Translations under genes and position numbers: made by a program
The notes under the pieces: model-generated
What the model saw: the letters and a program-made list of their open reading frames with translations, nothing else
What the model was told of the DNA's origin: nothing
Database searches by the model: none
Virus record (IMG/VR): IMGVR_UViG_3300050821_002264
Coordinates: 1 to 50,876 of that record
Length of the DNA stretch: 50,876 nt
Source of the DNA: a virus
Direction: 5' to 3' (one strand)
Part shown: in pieces, positions 41,855-46,297 of the stretch
Layout of the letters: each line of letters starts with the position of its first letter
How positions within the stretch are numbered: position 1 is the first letter of the stretch

Positions 41855-42097
41855 GTGGAAGTAAGTAAGAAACGAAATGCCGGTAAACACCTGATCCAAC
41901 TCTGGCTCGGAGAGGAGAAGTATCAGCAGGTCAAGAAAGCAGCGGAATCTGCCGAAGAACCAGTCACGGTCTGGATTCGTCGTGCGGTCTATGGCATGCT
42001 CCGCAAGTGGGAAGTGCCCGAGTCGAAGAAGTTGTACGAGCCGTGCTCAATGTGCGGGAAGCGGCATGATCGAAACGAGCATTTCAATGGTGCCTAA
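41855..42097 (+). CDS. Ribbon-helix-helix regulator with zinc tail
   Basis: 80 residues. KHLIQLWLGEEKYQQVKKAA then PVTVWIRRAVYGMLRK is the strand-helix-helix pattern of Arc/MetJ-type DNA-binding proteins; the tail EPCSMCGKRHDRNEH adds a C-x2-C/H-x4-H-like site. GTG 41855 with GAGG upstream. Between divergent promoters with palindromic motifs, it is the best candidate for the phage's early/late transcription regulator. Confidence 0.65.
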   Translation: MEVSKKRNAGKHLIQLWLGEEKYQQVKKAAESAEEPVTVWIRRAVYGMLRKWEVPESKKLYEPCSMCGKRHDRNEHFNGA

Positions 42098-42345
42098 TGG
42101 TCTTAGCGGCATTGGTCTTCTTGAGCGATATGGCCATAACGTGGCTAGCGGCTCAGGAAAAGCTCGCGTTACAAGAGCTTAGCTGGTCAGCGGTGTGGTG
42201 GGACGGGGCGTTTGCCCTAGCCTTGGGAATCAACATGATCGGCTTTGTCAAGGCCGTTTGGCTGATGATTCCCGTCTCGGTAGCAGGCAGTATGACAGGA
42301 ATGGGGTTGGCAATCTGGCATGGTCGACAGCATCGTCATGTGTGA
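42097..42345 (+). CDS. Membrane protein
   Basis: 82 residues, two or three hydrophobic helices (MVLAALVFLSDMAITWLAA, GAFALALGINMIGFV, AVWLMIPVSVAGSMTGMG). TAATG overlap with the regulator gene. Function unknown. Confidence 0.65.
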   Translation: MVLAALVFLSDMAITWLAAQEKLALQELSWSAVWWDGAFALALGINMIGFVKAVWLMIPVSVAGSMTGMGLAIWHGRQHRHV

Positions 42346-42514
42346 GAATGGGCATCAGTTTCCGCTGAAGGACTTTGAGCCGGGCGAGGGCGTTATTGCC
42401 TCAATAAGCTGGTGTCCATTAGACGTTCCGCATCCGGAAGTCGGGGGGATCATATATCCGTGTAGCGCAAGAGTGGTCTGGCGCAGACCCCTTGACAATT
42501 CGAAGCCAAAGTGA
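42320..42514 (+). CDS. Small Cys/His protein
   Basis: 64 residues with MCENGHQFP, SWCPLDVPHP and IYPCSARVVWR, a possible zinc ribbon of C-x4-H...C...C. Could start at ATG 42338 instead. The stop overlaps the tRNA-array promoter. Confidence 0.6.
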   Translation: MVDSIVMCENGHQFPLKDFEPGEGVIASISWCPLDVPHPEVGGIIYPCSARVVWRRPLDNSKPK

Positions 42515-42520
42515 TATATT
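42492..42520 (+). promoter_or_regulatory. Sigma-70 promoter of the stable-RNA array
   Basis: TTGACA 42492-42497, 17-base spacer, TATATT 42515-42520. Transcript would start near 42527, just before the first structured RNA. Confidence 0.85.
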
Positions 42521-42532
42521 ACGAATAGAGGG

Positions 42533-42644
42533 GCACAGTCGAGGATGCTAGTAGCGTGGTCCCCGACGCGTTTGGGGCCTAGTCAGCCTATATGCCTGAC
42601 CGCAGAACGCGCGGAGGTAAAGTATCGGGCTTAGTAGACTGTGC
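42533..42644 (+). ncRNA. Structured RNA element A (unknown)
   Basis: GCACAGTC (42533-42540) pairs with GACTGTGC (42637-42644). Inside are three hairpins: GG(t)CCCC/GGGGCC, GTCAG/CTGAC and CCGC/GCGG. The 112-base element begins 6 bases after the expected transcript start and ends 9 bases before tRNA-Pro. No T-loop consensus. It could be a strongly divergent class II tRNA or another small RNA. Confidence 0.5.
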
Positions 42645-42653
42645 TTCTCGTAC

Positions 42654-42725
42654 TGGGAATAACGTTCGAGGTGAACAGCGGGCCTTGGAAGCTCGAAATG
42701 GCCAGTTCGACTCTGGCATTCCCAA
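42654..42725 (+). tRNA. tRNA-Pro(TGG)
   Basis: Acceptor TGGGAAT/ATTCCCA, D-arm GTTC/GAAC, anticodon loop CTTGGAA, T-arm GCCAG-TTCGACT-CTGGC. No encoded CCA. Confidence 0.9.
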
Positions 42726-42727
42726 TT

Positions 42728-42798
42728 TGGCGTTGGTCAGGATGCGTGACACACATATAATAGCCTAGTTGCTAGATGCACGTTCAGTCGCAGCGCCA
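42728..42798 (+). ncRNA. tRNA-sized element E (unknown)
   Basis: TGGCGTT (42728-42734) pairs with AGCGCCA (42792-42798) and GTCA/TGAC forms a D-arm-like hairpin, total 71 bases, fitting tightly between two tRNA-Pro genes. Anticodon and T arms are not convincing. The same DNA holds a possible promoter. Confidence 0.35.
42733..42761 (+). promoter_or_regulatory. Possible promoter inside the array
   Basis: TTGGTC 42733-42738, 17-base spacer, perfect TATAAT 42756-42761. Confidence 0.45.
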
Positions 42799-42804
42799 TT
42801 TACT

Positions 42805-42878
42805 CGGGATTCGGGCTCAAGGTGGGCCTCTCGTTTCGGAGACGAGACATCAGGCAGGTTCGATTCCGGCAATCCCGA
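42805..42878 (+). tRNA. tRNA-Pro(CGG)
   Basis: Acceptor CGGGATT/AATCCCG, anticodon arm CTCGT-TTCGGAG-ACGAG, T-arm GCAGG-TTCGATT-CCGGC with one mismatch. Confidence 0.88.
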
Positions 42879-42970
42879 CTGTATTGCACCACATGGTTCC
42901 GTGCTCTATAAAGCGAAAAACAGTCATAAAGTACCGCTAGCGGGAAATATGCTCCTGCCGGAATCATTCT

Positions 42971-43042
42971 CTGACGTTGGTCGAGTGGCATAGGCGGTCG
43001 CCTGCAAAGCGACTCAGGTAGGTTCGATCCCTACACGTCAGT
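42971..43042 (+). tRNA. tRNA-Cys(GCA)
   Basis: Acceptor CTGACGT/ACGTCAG, anticodon arm GTCGC-CTGCAAA-GCGAC, T-loop TTCGATC. The 92 bases before it (42879-42970) hold only small hairpins (GCAC/GTGC, CCGCTAGCGG). Confidence 0.9.
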
Positions 43043-43046
43043 CTTT

Positions 43047-43146
43047 GAACGTTGGATACTTGGTACATGATCGCGATTGTACCGGACAAGCACGATGTCG
43101 TGTTGGTGCGTACCGTAGCCAACGAGCCGACTCGTAGTCCAACGTT
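43047..43146 (+). ncRNA. Structured RNA element B (unknown)
   Basis: A perfect 10-base-pair closing helix GAACGTTGGA (43047-43056) / TCCAACGTTC (43137-43146) holds three hairpins: GGTAC/GTACC, CACGA/TCGTG and ACGAG/CTCGT. Four bases after tRNA-Cys and 11 before tRNA-His. Cloverleaf-like but without a T-loop or anticodon loop I can recognise. Confidence 0.5.
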
Positions 43147-43157
43147 CATGGTTTACT

Positions 43158-43233
43158 CAGCTACGTGGCCTAATCCCGGCAGAGGCATCGGTCTGTGAAG
43201 CCGAGGAACTGGGTTCGAATCCCAGCTAGCTGA
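43158..43233 (+). tRNA. tRNA-His(GTG)
   Basis: Acceptor CAGCTAC/CTAGCTG (last pair C-C), anticodon arm TCGGT-CTGTGAA-GCCGA, T-arm CTGGG-TTCGAAT-CCCAG. Confidence 0.88.
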
Positions 43234-43253
43234 CTTGACAGGGAGCCGTACAT

Positions 43254-43324
43254 GCCACTTTCGTCCAAAGGTAGGACGCGAGGCTTTCAACCTTGAAACG
43301 AGGGGTCAGTACCCTCAAGTGGTA
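43254..43324 (+). tRNA. tRNA-Glu(TTC)
   Basis: Acceptor GCCACTT/AAGTGGT, D-arm GTCC/GGAC, anticodon loop CTTTCAA, T-arm GAGGG-GTCAGTA-CCCTC (non-TTC T-loop). Confidence 0.88.
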
Positions 43325-43325
43325 C

Positions 43326-43354
43326 TTGACATTTTGACTCAGAAGTGTTATACT
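43326..43354 (+). promoter_or_regulatory. Promoter inside the tRNA array
   Basis: TTGACA 43326-43331, 17-base spacer, TATACT 43349-43354, placed exactly between tRNA-Glu and tRNA-Gly. Confidence 0.8.
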
Positions 43355-43369
43355 ACAAAAGTAGCCAAT

Positions 43370-43440
43370 GCATCAATGACATAGCGGCTGTGTGCCAGCC
43401 TTCCAAGCTGGAGAGCCGGGTTCAACTCCCGGTTGGTGCT
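43370..43440 (+). tRNA. tRNA-Gly(TCC)
   Basis: Acceptor GCATCAA/TTGGTGC, anticodon arm CCAGC-CTTCCAA-GCTGG, T-arm CCGGG-TTCAACT-CCCGG. Confidence 0.9.
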
Positions 43441-43453
43441 TGTAGGTCCATAT

Positions 43454-43525
43454 GCGTGTGTAGTTCAACAGCAGAACGCTGCATTGCCAATGCAGAAGTA
43501 GCGGGGGCAGCACCCGCCATGCGCT
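43454..43525 (+). tRNA. tRNA-Gly(GCC)
   Basis: Acceptor GCGTGTG/CATGCGC, anticodon arm CTGCA-TTGCCAA-TGCAG, T-arm GCGGG-GGCAGCA-CCCGC. Confidence 0.88.
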
Positions 43526-43535
43526 CTTGTACAAC

Positions 43536-43607
43536 GGCTCTTGAGTCTGTTGGATACGACGTTCGGTCCACACCCGAGAGGATTGGGTTCGATTCCCAGA
43601 GGAGCCA
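43536..43607 (+). tRNA. tRNA-Val(CAC)
   Basis: Acceptor GGCTCTT/AGGAGCC, anticodon arm TTCGG-TCCACAC-CCGAG (C at position 33), T-loop TTCGATT. The next tRNA begins at the very next base. Confidence 0.85.
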
Positions 43608-43681
43608 TGGTCGTTAATCTTAATTGGCAAAGGAAGGGTCTTTTAAACCCGAGTTGTGGGATCGTTGCCCACACGACCAAT
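43608..43681 (+). tRNA. tRNA-Lys(TTT)
   Basis: Acceptor TGGTCGT/ACGACCA, anticodon loop CTTTTAA, T-arm GTGGG-ATCGTTG-CCCAC. Confidence 0.87.
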
Positions 43682-43730
43682 GCACTGACGCGGCACCGAC
43701 ACAGTGGGTAAACTCATTCGGGCTACCAGA

Positions 43731-43804
43731 GCGGGTGAGCAGGCACGGTTCCTGCGTCAGTCTCATAAGCTGAAATCCAAGGGTTCGACTCCCTTACCCG
43801 CCAT
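43731..43804 (+). tRNA. tRNA-Met-type (CAT anticodon)
   Basis: Acceptor AGCGGGT/ACCCGCC with an A1-C72 mismatch, D-arm GCAGG/CCTGC, anticodon arm TCAGT-CTCATAA-GCTGA, T-arm AAGGG-TTCGACT-CCCTT. Elongator Met, initiator or Ile-lysidine type cannot be told apart by eye; the 1-72 mismatch is an initiator-like trait. Confidence 0.87.
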
Positions 43805-43806
43805 TG

Positions 43807-43877
43807 CTCACGTCGTCTAGTGGTACGGACGGGTGGTTCTCAACCACCAGACTAGGGTTCGATTCCCTACGAGAGCA
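43807..43877 (+). tRNA. tRNA-Glu(CTC)
   Basis: Acceptor GCTCACG/CGAGAGC (one mismatch), anticodon arm GGTGG-TTCTCAA-CCACC, T-arm TAGGG-TTCGATT-CCCTA. Confidence 0.9.
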
Positions 43878-43882
43878 CTGAC

Positions 43883-43956
43883 GCTCGTGTGGCGTAATTG
43901 GTAAACGCGGTTGGCTTAAACCCAACTTTGTGCAGGTCCGAATCCTGCCATGAGCA
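43883..43956 (+). tRNA. tRNA-Leu(TAA), short variable loop
   Basis: Acceptor GCTCGTG/CATGAGC, Leu-type D-arm (TGGCGTAATTGGTAAACGC), anticodon arm GTTGG-CTTAAAC-CCAAC, then only 5 variable-loop bases before T-arm GCAGG-TCCGAAT-CCTGC. Confidence 0.88.
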
Positions 43957-43960
43957 CTTT

Positions 43961-44034
43961 GCGCGGGTGATGCAACTGGCAGACATCGTGGTCTCAAAAA
44001 CCATGTCTTGTGGGTTCAAATCCCACCCTACGCA
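43961..44034 (+). tRNA. tRNA-Leu(CAA), short variable loop
   Basis: Acceptor GCGCGGG/CCTACGC (one mismatch), D-arm ATG/CAT, anticodon arm GTGGT-CTCAAAA-ACCAT, 5-base variable loop, T-arm GTGGG-TTCAAAT-CCCAC. Confidence 0.87.
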
Positions 44035-44037
44035 CTT

Positions 44038-44109
44038 GTCGTATAGCGTGTCGGTACGCACGCCGCACCTGTAATGCGGTCCTCGCTGGTTCGACTCCAG
44101 CATACGGCT
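44038..44109 (+). tRNA. tRNA-Thr(TGT)
   Basis: Acceptor GTCGTAT/ATACGGC, D-arm CGTG/CACG, anticodon arm CCGCA-CCTGTAA-TGCGG (C33), T-arm GCTGG-TTCGACT-CCAGC. Confidence 0.88.
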
Positions 44110-44113
44110 CTTT

Positions 44114-44184
44114 GCTTTGATAGTTCAGTGGTAGAACAGTTGCTTGGTAAGCAACTAGCGCAGGTTCGATTCCTGCTCTTAGCT
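44114..44184 (+). tRNA. tRNA-Thr(GGT)
   Basis: Acceptor GCTTTGA/TCTTAGC with two T-T mismatches, D-arm GTTC/GAAC, anticodon arm GTTGC-TTGGTAA-GCAAC, T-arm GCAGG-TTCGATT-CCTGC. Confidence 0.82.
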
Positions 44185-44190
44185 CTGTAT

Positions 44191-44264
44191 GCGTGTGTGA
44201 TGCAATTGGTAGACATACTAGTCTCAGAAACTAGGTTTTGTAGGTTCGAATCCTACCATACGCA
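44191..44264 (+). tRNA. tRNA-Leu(CAG), short variable loop
   Basis: Acceptor GCGTGTG/CATACGC, Leu-type D-loop CAATTGGTAGA, anticodon arm CTAGT-CTCAGAA-ACTAG, 5-base variable loop, T-arm GTAGG-TTCGAAT-CCTAC. Confidence 0.9.
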
Positions 44265-44265
44265 C

Positions 44266-44336
44266 TGGCTGAAAACATTGCAGCGATGTAGCGGTCTCTT
44301 AAACCGCAAAGCAGGGGGCAGCACCCTGTCAGCCAA
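44266..44336 (+). tRNA. tRNA-Lys(CTT)
   Basis: Acceptor TGGCTGA/TCAGCCA, D-arm ACAT/ATGT, anticodon arm GCGGT-CTCTTAA-ACCGC, T-arm CAGGG-GGCAGCA-CCCTG. Confidence 0.88.
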
Positions 44337-44339
44337 TAC

Positions 44340-44412
44340 GGTCGATTGGCGCAATAGTCAGCGCAGACGCCTGATACGCGTAAGGTTCTTGGTGCAAGTC
44401 CAAGATTGACCA
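44340..44412 (+). tRNA. tRNA-Ile(GAT)
   Basis: Acceptor GGTCGAT/ATTGACC, D-arm GCGC/GCGC, anticodon loop CTGATAC, T-arm CTTGG-TGCAAGT-CCAAG. Confidence 0.88.
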
Positions 44413-44419
44413 CTGGTCG

Positions 44420-44512
44420 TTTTGTCGGACGGTGAGAAGGTGTTCTAGACACTAGGGCCTCACCCAGTAGGGATCATGACCCTGCGTAGCAGTGTTGCCC
44501 TGTAGACAAAAT
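44420..44512 (+). tRNA. Probable tRNA with CAT anticodon and D-loop insertion
   Basis: Acceptor TTTTGTC/GACAAAA is perfect; D-stem GGTGAG/CTCACC encloses a 22-base loop with its own hairpin; anticodon arm TAGGG-ATCATGA-CCCTG has three stacked G-C pairs next to the loop, the hallmark of initiator tRNA; T-arm AGCAG-TGTTGCC-CTGTA. About 93 bases long. A weak T1-A72 end pair would also suit an initiator. Confidence 0.5.
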
Positions 44513-44520
44513 GGCTTTCT

Positions 44521-44595
44521 GCTGATCTGCTGCAATTGGTAGACGGACGTGGTCTGAGAAGCCACGGGATGAAGGTTCGAATCCTTCGGTCAGCA
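44521..44595 (+). tRNA. tRNA-Leu(GAG), short variable loop
   Basis: Acceptor GCTGATC/GGTCAGC, Leu-type D-loop CAATTGGTAGA, anticodon arm GTGGT-CTGAGAA-GCCAC, 5-6 base variable loop, T-arm GAAGG-TTCGAAT-CCTTC. Confidence 0.9.
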
Positions 44596-44599
44596 CTTT

Positions 44600-44673
44600 G
44601 TCGGTAACGGTTAACTGGCAGACCACCGCACCCGTAATGCGGCATAGATGTGGTTCGAGTCCACATACCGGCT
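44600..44673 (+). tRNA. tRNA-Thr(CGT)
   Basis: Acceptor GTCGGTA/TACCGGC, D-arm GGT/ACC, anticodon arm CCGCA-CCCGTAA-TGCGG (C33), T-arm TGTGG-TTCGAGT-CCACA. Confidence 0.88.
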
Positions 44674-44689
44674 CTTGTCGTACAAGTAC

Positions 44690-44761
44690 CGTGGTCGGGA
44701 GCGAATGGCGCTCACAGGGCCGTAAACCCTCAGATGCTTGGTTCGAATCCAAGGTCCACGA
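44690..44761 (+). tRNA. tRNA-Tyr(GTA), short variable loop
   Basis: Acceptor CGTGGTC/GTCCACG (one T-T), D-arm GAGC/GCTC, anticodon arm CAGGG-CCGTAAA-CCCTC (C33), 5-base variable loop, T-arm CTTGG-TTCGAAT-CCAAG. Bacterial tRNA-Tyr normally has a long variable arm. Confidence 0.87.
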
Positions 44762-44764
44762 CTT

Positions 44765-44850
44765 GGAGTGTTGGCAGAGAGGCTTATCGCAGCGGTTTGC
44801 TAAACCGCCGTGTCTAATCAACACCGGAGGTTCGAATCCTCCACGCTCCG
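44765..44850 (+). tRNA. tRNA-Ser(GCT), class II
   Basis: Acceptor GGAGTGT/ACGCTCC, anticodon arm GCGGT-TTGCTAA-ACCGC, a long variable arm (CGTGT...ACACCG), T-arm GGAGG-TTCGAAT-CCTCC, discriminator G. Confidence 0.9.
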
Positions 44851-44861
44851 TTAGCATTGCT

Positions 44862-44946
44862 GGAAGTAGTCTGGTTCGGTCGAAGACGCCGTCCCGAAAA
44901 CGGTTGGGCCTAAAACGCCTCGGGGGTTCGAGTCCCTCTGCTTCCG
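44862..44946 (+). tRNA. tRNA-Ser(CGA), class II
   Basis: Acceptor GGAAGTA/TGCTTCC, anticodon arm GCCGT-CCCGAAA-ACGGT (C33), long variable arm GGGC/GCCTC, T-loop TTCGAGT, discriminator G. The 73 bases after it (44947-45019) hold hairpins GCAGT/ACTGC and CGTGGT/ACCACG and no gene I can name. Confidence 0.88.
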
Positions 44947-45019
44947 CTACGGCAGTTCTGAGATACTGCGTTACCAACAATCTCCGTGGTGCCGGATAAA
45001 CCACGCTAAACCCCGGTAT

Positions 45020-45093
45020 GCGATTTTAGGGGAGAGGCCGTCCCCGCGTCCCTGTCACGGATGAAATCGAGGGTTCGAATCCCTCAAGTCGCG
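45020..45093 (+). tRNA. tRNA-Asp(GTC)
   Basis: Acceptor GCGATTT/AAGTCGC, D-arm GGGG/CCCC, anticodon arm CGTCC-CTGTCAC-GGATG, T-arm GAGGG-TTCGAAT-CCCTC, discriminator G. Confidence 0.9.
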
Positions 45094-45096
45094 CTT

Positions 45097-45165
45097 CTCG
45101 ATGTGCGTTTGGACCGCAGCGACGTTTCTACCGTCGTCAAGAGGGTTCGACTCCTTCCATCGGGA
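45097..45165 (+). tRNA. tRNA-Arg(TCT)
   Basis: Acceptor CTCGATG/CATCGGG, small D-arm GCG/CGC, anticodon arm CGACG-TTTCTAC-CGTCG, T-arm GAGGG-TTCGACT-CCTTC. Only 69 bases. Confidence 0.87.
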
Positions 45166-45167
45166 CT

Positions 45168-45238
45168 GGCGCATAGCTCAATTGGTTAGAGCAGGGAGCT
45201 TATATCTCTCAGATGCGGGTTCAAGTCCCGATGTGCCC
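45168..45238 (+). tRNA. tRNA-Ile(TAT)
   Basis: Acceptor GGCGCAT/ATGTGCC, D-arm CTC/GAG, anticodon arm GGGAG-CTTATAT-CTCTC, T-loop TTCAAGT. A TAT anticodon is uncommon in bacteria. Confidence 0.88.
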
Positions 45239-45242
45239 ATAC

Positions 45243-45315
45243 GGCTCGGTAGTTCCAATGGTAGAACGGCGGTTTGAAGCACCGCGCGTTGCTGGTTCGA
45301 ATCCAGCCCTAGCCA
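45243..45315 (+). tRNA. tRNA-Phe(GAA)
   Basis: Acceptor GGCTCGG/CCTAGCC (one mismatch), D-arm GTTC/GAAC, anticodon arm GCGGT-TTGAAGC-ACCGC, T-arm GCTGG-TTCGAAT-CCAGC. Confidence 0.9.
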
Positions 45316-45316
45316 C

Positions 45317-45388
45317 TTCGCTGTGTTGCAACGGATAGCCTGAAGGGTTCCGAACCCTTCGATCCGGGTTCGATTCCCGGCAGCGAGA
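45317..45388 (+). tRNA. tRNA-Arg(CCG)
   Basis: Acceptor TTCGCTG/CAGCGAG, anticodon arm AAGGG-TTCCGAA-CCCTT, T-arm CCGGG-TTCGATT-CCCGG. Confidence 0.9.
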
Positions 45389-45389
45389 C

Positions 45390-45461
45390 TCGGTCATAAG
45401 CTAACGGATAGACGGAAAGGCTACGAACCTTTCAGTGCGAGTTCGACTCTCGCTGACCGGA
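45390..45461 (+). tRNA. tRNA-Arg(ACG)
   Basis: Acceptor TCGGTCA/TGACCGG, anticodon arm AAAGG-CTACGAA-CCTTT, T-arm GCGAG-TTCGACT-CTCGC. A34 would need conversion to inosine by host TadA. Confidence 0.9.
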
Positions 45462-45462
45462 C

Positions 45463-45534
45463 TGCGCTATAGTTTAACCGGCAGAACGCTGGGCTCTGAA
45501 CCCAGAAGTCATGGTCCGAATCCATGGTGCGCAA
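45463..45534 (+). tRNA. tRNA-Gln(CTG)
   Basis: Acceptor TGCGCTA/GTGCGCA (two mismatches at the inner end), D-arm GTTT/GAAC, anticodon arm CTGGG-CTCTGAA-CCCAG, T-arm CATGG-TCCGAAT-CCATG. Confidence 0.87.
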
Positions 45535-45582
45535 TTGTCGTATAGTACATATGGAAGCTATGGAAGCCAGCTTCCGTACCAT
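45535..45582 (+). promoter_or_regulatory. Array gap with TATAGTACATA half-site and hairpin
   Basis: TATAGTACATA at 45541-45551 matches the operator half-site at 7610; downstream GGAAGC/GCTTCC can form a hairpin. Perhaps a weak or regulated promoter (TTGTCG upstream) for the RNase P RNA and last tRNAs. Confidence 0.35.
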
Positions 45583-45657
45583 TGGAGTATAGCCTAACTG
45601 GCAAGGCGCTCGGCTGTTACCCGAGATTGAATGGGGGTTCGAAGCCCTCTGCTCCAG
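45583..45657 (+). tRNA. tRNA-Asn(GTT)
   Basis: Acceptor TGGAGTA/TGCTCCA, D-arm GCC/GGC, anticodon arm CTCGG-CTGTTAC-CCGAG, T-arm GGGGG-TTCGAAG-CCCTC. Confidence 0.9.
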
Positions 45658-45659
45658 CT

Positions 45660-45909
45660 TGACCGTTTGACGTGTCGCGGTCTTGGGCAGCACAAGAGCC
45701 AACGACCGAGGAAGTTCGCGACTGCAAGTGGGAGGTAGGAGCAGATCGTGGCCCGTTCGACTCGGGTGAAGGTAAGGCGGCCTTCTGATCTGCGCTTGCA
45801 CTACCGCAACGCAGCAACCCGAACAGGTGACTGAGTGACCCACGCTAACACCGGGTCGGGGCATAGGCAGATGACACGATAAAACAGAATCGCGGCTATG
45901 GGACGGTCA
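45660..45909 (+). ncRNA. rnpB: RNase P RNA (phage-encoded)
   Basis: The 250-base RNA folds by hand into the bacterial RNase P core. P1: TGACCGT 45660-45666 / ACGGTCA 45903-45909. P2: CGTGTC 45671-45676 / GACACG 45873-45878. P3: CGGTC 45678-45682 / GACCG 45704-45708. P4: AG-(T bulge)-TCGCGA 45713-45721 with TCGCGGCT 45890-45897, keeping the conserved bulged U. P5: CTGC 45722-45725 / GCAG 45811-45814, then AGCAACCCGAACAGG (45813-45827), matching the conserved AGCAAggCcAAAtAGG segment. The 3' core ACAGAAtcgcGGCTAT (45885-45899) and 5' GAGGAAGT (45708-45715) match the family. Stem GACCC/GGGTC (45837-45857) is P15-like. It lies 2 bases after tRNA-Asn and 4 before tRNA-Val. Predicted job: 5' maturation of the array's tRNAs with host RnpA protein. 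Confidence 0.88.
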
Positions 45910-45913
45910 TAAT

Positions 45914-45984
45914 GCTTGGTGAGTAGGTCGGTAATACGCGGCATTGACATTGCCGAAGACTAGGTTCGACTCCTAGATCAAGCA
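45914..45984 (+). tRNA. tRNA-Val(GAC)
   Basis: Acceptor GCTTGGT/ATCAAGC, D-arm GTA/TAC, anticodon arm CGGCA-TTGACAT-TGCCG, T-arm CTAGG-TTCGACT-CCTAG. Confidence 0.9.
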
Positions 45985-45987
45985 CTT

Positions 45988-46060
45988 GAGTCATATGGTT
46001 CAATGGTGAACCGCCAGTCTCCAAAACTGGAAACGCTGGGTTCGATTCCTAGATGGCTCG
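45988..46060 (+). tRNA. tRNA-Trp(CCA)
   Basis: Acceptor GAGTCAT/ATGGCTC, D-arm GGTTC/GAACC, anticodon arm CCAGT-CTCCAAA-ACTGG, T-arm CTGGG-TTCGATT-CCTAG, discriminator G. Confidence 0.9.
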
Positions 46061-46061
46061 T

Positions 46062-46145
46062 TCGGCAGGGTAACGGTGTGCATTGGGGCGAGCAGTCCCC
46101 GATGACTGTGTACCGGGTGTCTTCGTCCATTCTACCCGCGTGCCA
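46062..46145 (+). ncRNA. Structured RNA element D (unknown)
   Basis: GGCA-GGGTA near 46063-46071 pairs with TACCC-(GCG)-TGCC ending near 46144; inside are CGGT/ACCG, GGGG/CCCC and CGGGT/ACCCG pairings. It follows tRNA-Trp directly. The next 66 bases to tRNA-Ala contain GGCTG/CAGCC and no gene I can name. Confidence 0.4.
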
Positions 46146-46211
46146 AAGGGCTGTGATATGGCCAGCCATGTGAAAGCCGACACAAGACAGCGCTGAAGGA
46201 GAATGGCGATT

Positions 46212-46284
46212 GGGCTAGGTAAGCTCCGGGGAGTGATGGTGACTTGCAATCACCTCGCGGTGGGTTCGACTCCCACGTGGTCCA
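46212..46284 (+). tRNA. tRNA-Ala(TGC)
   Basis: Acceptor GGGCTAG/GTGGTCC (G-T pairs, one G-G), anticodon arm GGTGA-CTTGCAA-TCACC, T-arm GTGGG-TTCGACT-CCCAC. Confidence 0.87.
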
Positions 46285-46297
46285 CTGTTTGACATAC

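Noticed and set aside
42879-42970. Small hairpins between tRNA-Pro(CGG) and tRNA-Cys as another RNA gene
   Set aside because: GCAC/GTGC and CCGCTAGCGG are short and no closing helix is found.
43236-43264. TTGACA after tRNA-His as a promoter
   Set aside because: The -10 position reads CTTTCG; the real promoter is 43326-43354.
44443-44449. CTA (amber suppressor) or TAG anticodon in the TTCTAGA loop
   Set aside because: The T-arm and acceptor of that element fit better with the downstream ATCATGA loop as anticodon loop, leaving TTCTAGA in a D-loop insertion.
44947-45019. A tRNA-sized gap between tRNA-Ser and tRNA-Asp
   Set aside because: Two hairpins exist but no acceptor pairing, T-loop or anticodon arm in the right order.
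43373-45864. Long - strand and + strand open frames across the tRNA array (for example 44474-45004 on -)
   Set aside because: They are shadows of tRNA genes; antisense T-loops give recurring peptides such as EPS/GFEPP and no ribosome sites.
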